A stretch of 64,000 nucleotides of DNA from Molossus alvarezi (Eukaryota > Chordata > Mammalia > Chiroptera > Molossidae), in the NCBI GenBank assembly GCA_037176705.1, contig CM073886.1, forward strand, positions 122,663,001 to 122,727,000. Direction: 5' to 3'. Under the pieces are notes generated by a model, which was not told the DNA's origin, ran no database searches, and worked only from the letters and a program-made list of their open reading frames with translations. A program made the position numbers and the translations under genes. Positions 58,331 through 64,000 of the stretch are shown one piece after another (position 1 is the stretch's first letter; each line of letters begins with the position of its first letter).

Positions 58331-58600
58331 CAGTGCTCAGCAGGCCTTTCCTGGCCCTCCCCAGGTAAGATCTCAGCCTCCAGCCCACCAGTGGCACTTT
58401 CTCTCCCTCTTCTTTTCTCTCCTAGCCCTGGTCCCCATTCGACAAGCTCTACTGAACATCTGCTGACTTACTGGCTGTTCTCCTCCAGGAGGATATTGGC
58501 TCATTTGCCCCCAGCTTTATTCCCAGAGCAGAGGATAATGCCCAGTATAAAGCAGATCCTCAGTAACCATTTGTTGTATGACTGAATGAATGAATGTGTT
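58330..58600 (+). repeat. L2-like 3' end fragment
   Basis: agagcagaggataatgccca, gtataaagcagatcctcagt, aaccatttgttgtatgactg and (GAAT)n are an L2 3' end. Confidence 0.6.
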
Positions 58601-58719
58601 CTGAAAAGGTAGCATAAAGTGAGAGTATCAGTGTATTTCTAAGAAGACATTAATACTAGCATCAAAAATTAATATTATAATAACTAAACATGGTGCCAGG
58701 TGGGTGCTTGAAGTATCGG

Positions 58720-58805
58720 GGGAAACACTTTGTAAAGTATAAGATTGTCTCACCATGTCACTGCACACCTGAAATTAATTCAAAATAATATCGATTGACA
58801 AAAAA
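58720..58805 (+). mobile_element. L1 3' end fragment
   Basis: cactttgtaaagtataagat, tgtctcaccatgtcactgca, cacctgaaattaattcaaaa. Confidence 0.65.
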
Positions 58806-58950
58806 GCAGTAGTATAAAAACTATCTTAGTTATATTAAAACATAATGAAATAGAATATGACAGAGATACTGAGGTAAGTTTTGGTATATCCTTAATGTAT
58901 AAATACATAATTTGTATTAACATAGGTAGATTTTTAAAAAATTGTTTTTA

Positions 58951-59195
58951 GCCCTGACCTGTTTGGCTCAGCGGTTAGAGCGTCGGCCTGCAGTCCAGAG
59001 AGACCCGGGTTCGGTTCCCGCTAAGGGCATGTACCTCGGTTGCATTTGTCCCTGGCCCTGGTTGGGTTGTGCGGGTTGTGCCACTCGATGTGTCCCTTTC
59101 ACATCGATGTTTCTCTCTCTCTCTCCCTTTCTCTCCCTCCCACTCTATCTGAACAAAAAACGAAAAAATGTCCTCGGGTGAGGAGTAAAAAAAAA
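58951..59195 (+). mobile_element. VES SINE, type A
   Basis: Sense copy from gccctgacctgtttggctca to tcctcgggtgaggagtaaaa. Target duplication aaattgttttta on both sides. Confidence 0.95.
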
Positions 59196-59344
59196 ATTGT
59201 TTTTATGTCTGTCTTCCAAGTATAGTTTCTGGCTTTTAAATTATTCTAGCATATTCTTACAAATACCTAGTGACTTCTCCACCCATGGAAGCCTCAGGGC
59301 AGGCTCTGTGCGCAGCGCTGCTCAGTGTTGCTGCTCTCTCACGG

Positions 59345-59480
59345 CTGCCGAGCACCCACCGCGTGCTGGACTCCCCCCTGCAAGAACACTCTGCGTTTAC
59401 TTGCATGACAATCCCTATTTGTGCACTTGCCATTCTGGCAGGAAAGTGGGGATCTGTCACATCTGTGCAGCTTTGCCTCC
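59345..59480 (-). repeat. MIR-like fragment
   Basis: Weak antisense MIR order: gagcacccaccgcgtgctgg, tttacttgcatgacaatccc, gaaagtggggatctgtcaca. Confidence 0.45.
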
Positions 59481-59484
59481 CCTA

Positions 59485-60355
59485 AACGCAGGTGATGGGA
59501 GGGAACGATATTTGAAGTTTGGTTTAGCAGTAGGGTACCACGAGCACTTTGACCCACTTCCCACTACACTGCCTCCTGCTGCTGCTTTGGCCTCAACCCC
59601 AGCCCCGATTCTGGGTCTGTCACTTTTGGGAAGATGACCGCACGTTACAGCCCCTTACCATGAAAGCCTCAAGCTTACGAGATACTGCTGAGATGTTTCT
59701 CCAGCTCAGTGGCAGATCAGTGCCCACATTCTCTCAACCATGCTAGACCGTGGTTAATATGGGTCAGAGAAAGCTGGGGTGAGAACTGGCCATCACATCA
59801 GGAGGTAAGAGTCTAGGCAGGTAAGCCCCTGGTGACTAAGAGCAGGAGGAAGGAAAGAGAATGCAGGGGAGGTCACCAGTAGTGACTTACAGCCAGTGCA
59901 CCTCACATTTTTACACGTCTCCAGTCATTGTCAGGTAACCCATATTAAGAGTAGCTTGATATATGTCCTTGTGTGCCTTTCCCTTTATTAATATGTATAT
60001 ATGCAGATTAAAAGGTTGTATTTGTTTTTACACAGCGAATTGGCTGTTAGCTTAATTTAATTAAGTATAGCATGGATAATATTATAAGTGAATACATATA
60101 GCTTTAATCTGCTTTTTCCAAAATTTTTTAATTTAAATGGAATAATAATTTTATACATGTGAAATGTATGCTTTTTAAACATTTATTACTATTATTTTAT
60201 TATTAATTGCCTCTTCTTTCTAATCTCATCATCCTATCTCTACCCCAAATGCTTGTTAATTTCCTGGTATGTATTCCTCTGTACTTTTCTCCATATCTCT
60301 CTAGCTGTATATATATTTATATCTAGCTATCTATGTAGATTAGGAAAATTTCACC
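59485..60355. other. unassigned intronic stretch
   Basis: No gene recognised. The open frames at 59197-59746 do not resemble a known protein. Confidence 0.5.
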
Positions 60356-60360
60356 TGGTA

Positions 60361-60591
60361 TTTTTTTTTCCCCTCATCCGAGGATATTTTTCCATCCCTT
60401 GTTCAGATAGAGTGGGAGGGGAGAGAGAGAAACATCTACGTGAAAGGGACACATCGAGTGGCTGCCACCCGCCCAACCAACCAGGGCTGGGACAAACTGC
60501 CACCGAGGTACACGCCCTTAGTGGGAACCGAACCCGGGTTTCTCTGAACCGCAAGCAGGTGCTCTAACCGCTGAACCAAACTGGCCAGGGC
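60361..60591 (-). mobile_element. VES SINE, type A
   Basis: Inverse copy; target duplication tcacctggtattttt on both sides. Confidence 0.95.
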
Positions 60592-60788
60592 TCACCTGGT
60601 ATTTTTGAGCACCCACCACCTCACTGAGAATGAGACAAAAGACAAAAAGGTGTCTTTTCCCTTCTTTCTCCAAAGACTGATCACTTAACAATAATTCGTG
60701 GCTTTTACCCAATAGTTGTTGGCGTGAAAGCAGTGAAATATTGCATATAGGGGGGATGAGAAGTAGGTTATAGGAAATATGACTTTAA

Positions 60789-60978
60789 AAATCCTCACCC
60801 GAGATATGTTCATTGATTTTGAGAGAGAGCAAGATAAACATCAATCGGTTGCTTCCCGCATGTGCTCCAACCAGGGATCAAACCTGCAACCCAGGTATGT
60901 GCCCTGACTGGGGATTGAACCTGCATCCTTTTGGTGTATAGGATGATGCTCCAACCAACTGAACCACCCAACCAGGGC
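60789..60978 (-). mobile_element. older VES-related SINE
   Basis: Inverse copy: ttcattgattttgagagaga, gcttcccgcatgtgctccaa, ccaactgaaccacccaacca. Intermediate between types B and C. Confidence 0.85.
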
Positions 60979-60993
60979 AAAAATGACATTTTA

Positions 60994-61254
60994 TTTTTAT
61001 TTTTATTTTTTTTATCCTCACCCGAGGATATTTTCCCATTTTTTGTACAGATAGAATGGGAGGGAGAGAGAGGAAGGGAGAGAGAGAGAGAAACATCGAC
61101 GTGAAAGGGACACATCGAGTGGCTGCCATCTGCATGACCAACCAGGGCCGGGGACAAACTGCAACCGAGGTACATGCCCTTAGCGGGAACTGAACCCAGG
61201 TCTCTCCGGACCGCAGGCCGACGCTCTAACCGCTGAGCCAAACTGGCCAGGGCC
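60994..61254 (-). mobile_element. VES SINE, type A, young
   Basis: Inverse full-length copy; target duplication aaaaatgacatttta at 60979-60993 and 61255 onward. Confidence 0.96.
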
Positions 61255-61519
61255 AAAAATGACATTTTAAAAACAGTTTTAAAAAATCATGTGATTTAGA
61301 AAATGATTCTAGTATCATTCTTTGAGGAAAAATGGTGTATCTTTGTAAAAATTATAAACAGCAACATTAAAAGTTCAAATAAAGATTTTGCTTCCTCATT
61401 AGGCTTAATACTAGGAGTCTAGAAAACTATATATGGACAGCTACAAGTCTACTGTATGAGTCCTGTAGCACATTTTCTAAATGATATCTGAGACACGCAA
61501 TTACATGGGACTGTCTGTC

Positions 61520-61695
61520 GATCAGCTCTGAGTTTTCTAAGCTCTCTACACCTCATGTTCTTCATTCATGAAATGAGACCATGATCCCCACCTTGTCAGG
61601 TTATTTTCAGGTTTATATTCGGTGATGTATTTAAAGGACCCAGAATAAGACCTGTTGCATGGAACATGTTCTTAATAACTGCTGGTCTTCTGCCC
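61520..61695 (+). repeat. MIR SINE fragment
   Basis: Sense MIR: tgttcttcattcatgaaatg, atccccaccttgtcaggtta, aaggacccagaataagacct. Confidence 0.7.
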
Positions 61696-61737
61696 CCCCC
61701 TTTTCATTTTAGCTCCTAGGTGTTTTACAGTTTTTGT

Positions 61738-61770
61738 TTTTTTTTATTAATTGATTTTTTTTATACATGT
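61738..61770 (-). mobile_element. 33-bp micro-insertion with 17-bp target duplication
   Basis: tgttttacagtttttgt occurs at 61721-61737 and 61771-61787. Between them lie only 33 bases, T-rich with attaattgattttt, like the A-tail and last bases of a SINE or L1 on the minus strand. Confidence 0.8.
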
Positions 61771-61903
61771 TGTTTTACAGTTTTTGTAGAATGATGACCA
61801 GTCACTAGAGGTTATTCCATTATGTTGGCAGTTGTGTCAAATGGAGATTTCTTTTGTTTTTTTGAAAACCATATAAGATGGTTGAGTTCCTGATAATTAT
61901 TTT

Positions 61904-62068
61904 TTCTTTATTGATTTGAGAGAGAGAGAGATAGAAACATCAATGAGAGAGAACATCTATTGGCCACCTCCTGTGGCCCACAACTTGGGCATGTGCCCTG
62001 ACCAGGAATTGAACTGGCAACCTCTTGGTGCAGGGTCGACGCTCAACCACTGAGCCACACCAGTTGGA
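61904..62068 (-). mobile_element. VES-related SINE, type B
   Basis: Inverse copy lacking about 30 bp of the middle (cctcctgtggcccacaactt). Target duplication cctgataattattttt on both sides. Confidence 0.93.
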
Positions 62069-62074
62069 CCTGAT

Positions 62075-63300
62075 AATTATTTTTTAACCTCTGGAACAGC
62101 TTATTTAAATATAAGAAGCTCTATGTAAGAGAATAGTTAGTTGGGAGGTAATCAGGAGTAGAAGTGATTTTTTTTATAGCATTTTAGGAATAAAGTAAGA
62201 CTTTCTAAACACCAAAGTCAGCCGTCTTTTTAATCTCTCTTCTCCTTAGTGACACTATCATTCTTTGAAACAACCTTGTTTCCTGCCAGCTTCTCTCTTG
62301 CCCTCTAAACTCAAAGCAAGCAAGCAACCTTGCCGATGTGGGTGGCAGTCACTGTCTGATGCCCTCAGTGGTCCCACCTCCTTCATCGGCTGTTTTCCTC
62401 TTCTCCATATGAGAGCAGCAGACGTCATCTTTTCTAGTCTCCTTCGAGCAGATGAACTGTTTTAAGTTCAATTATCATTGCTTTCAGTAACTGCCGACTT
62501 GAATCTGCTTCTTTTAATTTCATCCTTCCATTCTTCTGTGTTGCAGAGGTATGTTCGGTTGCCACTGGAACAGTCCACGAGAATGTCACAGCAGTACTTA
62601 AGCTCACTGTACCCCAAACCCAACTTCTCGCCTCCTTTATGGCCCACTCTTCCCTTTAACTTTGCTATTTTTATCAATTTCTGTTTCTCTGCAGAACTTC
62701 AGAATATTTTCTCCCCCTCTCTCCTATAATCAGCGTCAGTCTTACAGATTCGGTTTTAGTGCCCTCACATCTGCCCCTTGATTTCATCGCGTTTGCCTTC
62801 ACTCTACTTCAGACCTTCATCATCTCTAACCTGTGTTGTTGGCTGTTCTCACCCTCTCTGTCCATCCGCTCTGAGGTGCCCAGCCCAGTCTAAGTCAGGT
62901 TAAATGCAGTGCTCACTGCTTCAGTACTCACCACACACTGAATATAGATTCCACATGTCCTTCGGCACCTAGGCCTTTCAGTTCGTCTGTACTCGACCTT
63001 GGAGTATCTCCCATGACCTTCTTCATAAATAGGAAAACTTAAAAACCATCAGATTAGATTACACTGTTTTCCTGCTGATCATCCTCTACTTCATTGTCTT
63101 CGTCCCTTTCCCTACACTGACCGCTCTGCCCTCTGTGCCTCCCGGCAAGCCCCGCCTGGTGGAGATCTCGTCCGCTGAAGACGGGAGTCCAAAGCCATTG
63201 GCTCCCTGATGCTCTTGAGCAGCCGTGCTGCTCTATTTAGGGACTAGAAGTGTAGACCCTGAAAACATTTAAATAGCAGAATTAGGTGGTGTTTTCTATT
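62075..63300. other. unassigned stretch with weak L2-like text
   Basis: Pyrimidine-rich from 62220 to 63150. The site gttgcag|AGGTATG near 62547 resembles an acceptor, but the following frame does not match the next WDR70 exon. Confidence 0.4.
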
Positions 63301-63307
63301 TTTAATT

Positions 63308-63528
63308 TTTATTAAATTTTTTTTATTTATTGATTTTAGAGAGAGAGGAAATGAGAGAGAGAGAGAGATAGAAACATTGATGAACAAGAACATCGATTTG
63401 CCGCCTCCTGCATGCCCCTCACTGGGGATTGGGGCCACAACCTGGGCATGTGTCCTGACCAGGAATTGAACTAGTGACCTCTTGGTGCATGGGTCGATGC
63501 TCAACCACTGAGCCACACCGGCTGGACA
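63308..63528 (-). mobile_element. VES-related SINE, type B
   Basis: Inverse copy: tttattgattttagagagag, gatgaacaagaacatcgatt, ctcaaccactgagccacacc. Confidence 0.93.
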
Positions 63529-63529
63529 G

Positions 63530-64000
63530 GTTGTGTTTTTTAAAACTTAATCTTCCATTTTAAAATCTCATCTTTTGAATAAGTGAAGAGTTCTTTGTCA
63601 TAGTTGGGCCCATGGCGATGGTGAGCTTCCCCAGACTGCAGGAATGTCCGGTTGATGACCTCACATTGGCTCAAGATGTTGGATAGGAAAGGGGTGATTC
63701 AGATAGTGAAATAATGTAGCAATCTGGTGTCTGCCTCCCTCTTCAACCTCATCGTCTGTTCTCCTTCATGATCACTAAATGCCAAGCTAGCTGACCTCTT
63801 TTCGCTCGTCAAGTATTACTAGGCCTTGTCCCACCTTGTGGACTTTGTATTTGTTATCCTTGCTGCCTGTATGCCTTTGCCATGGTTATTGCCATGGATG
63901 TGGCTACTAACTTCTCATTCTGGCCCCTGGTGAAGTGTCATCTCATAGAACCACAAAACAGTAGAGTGAGAATATAGACTAAGAAGGCTAGTTCCAGACC
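63530..64000. other. intronic stretch with L2-like text near the end
   Basis: tatttgttatccttgctgcc and cattctggcccctggtgaag, then tgtcatctcatag, are L2-like. No exon recognised before the window edge. Confidence 0.4.

Larger units (their letters stand above)
54987..64000 (+). other. WDR70: WDR70 intron downstream of the exon (partial, at least 9 kb)
   Basis: The next human exon should begin with codons for VHPKFHY. No such sequence behind an AG was found up to the window end, so the intron continues beyond it. It holds about nine SINEs, L2/MIR relics and a CpG-richer block. Confidence 0.75.

Noticed and set aside
62530..62700. Possible next WDR70 exon after gttgcag
   Set aside because: The downstream frame (RYVRLPLEQSTRM) does not match the expected VHPKFHY continuation.
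1..64000. CRISPR-like arrays, operons, phage or defence genes
   Set aside because: Repeats are dispersed retroposons and microsatellites, and composition and splice signals are those of a mammalian intron.

Overview
The window reads as intronic DNA of a bat, probably a yangochiropteran (vespertilionid-like). The evidence is about forty copies of tRNA-derived VES-type SINEs (head close to GGCTCAGCGGTTAGAGCG), two SPIN-family hAT DNA transposons of the kind known from vesper bats, and several copies of a fairly young L1. I saw no HeliBat-type Helitron ends, so I do not name a genus.

One protein-coding exon is well supported. It lies on the + strand at 54812-54986 and encodes 58 codons of the WD-repeat protein WDR70, bounded by an AG acceptor and a GTAAGT donor. 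Everything else appears to be the introns on either side: at least 54.8 kb upstream and 9 kb downstream. Most open frames in the window are SINE, L1 or simple-repeat sequence.

Layout. 1-850: decayed hAT transposase split by two SINEs. 850-11700: SINEs, MIR/L2 relics, an old L1 3' end and the first SPIN copy. 11740-12420: an RPL30 processed pseudogene inside an old L1 fragment. 12960-13305: a SINE with a long compound microsatellite in its tail. 16430-17640: an old sense-strand L1 3' end. 18300-34300: mostly older repeats (L2, MIR) and unassigned DNA, with the second SPIN copy at 25579. 34680-40612: a nearly full-length, inactivated L1 on the - strand. 42060-45062: a 5'-truncated L1 of the same family. 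45590-48295: an old L1 holding an LTR, SINEs and a third young L1. 49750-54170: more old L1. 54180-64000: the WDR70 exon, then intron with SINEs, L2/MIR and a CpG-richer block near 58 kb.

No operon, CRISPR array, defence system or new gene system is visible. The points of interest are about transposition: a 46-bp tailless SINE head with a perfect 15-bp target duplication, a 33-bp micro-insertion with a 17-bp duplication, a 124-bp orphan insertion inside an L1, a target motif present three times around two insertions, and inverted SINE pairs that could fold in the pre-mRNA. Family names come from recognition of sequence motifs without database searches; element boundaries are usually good to a few bases for young SINEs and tens of bases for old repeats.

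SINE labels used below are mine. Type A has the AGCGGTTAGAGCG head, the CTCGGTTGCAGTTTGTCC middle and the CCTCGGGTGAGGAT end. Type B has the GTGTGGCTCAGTGGTTGAGC head and the AATCAATAAA end. Type C carries the GTTGTTCCACTTATTT middle and CCAACTGAGCTAC head (given as seen on the + strand when the SINE is on the - strand).
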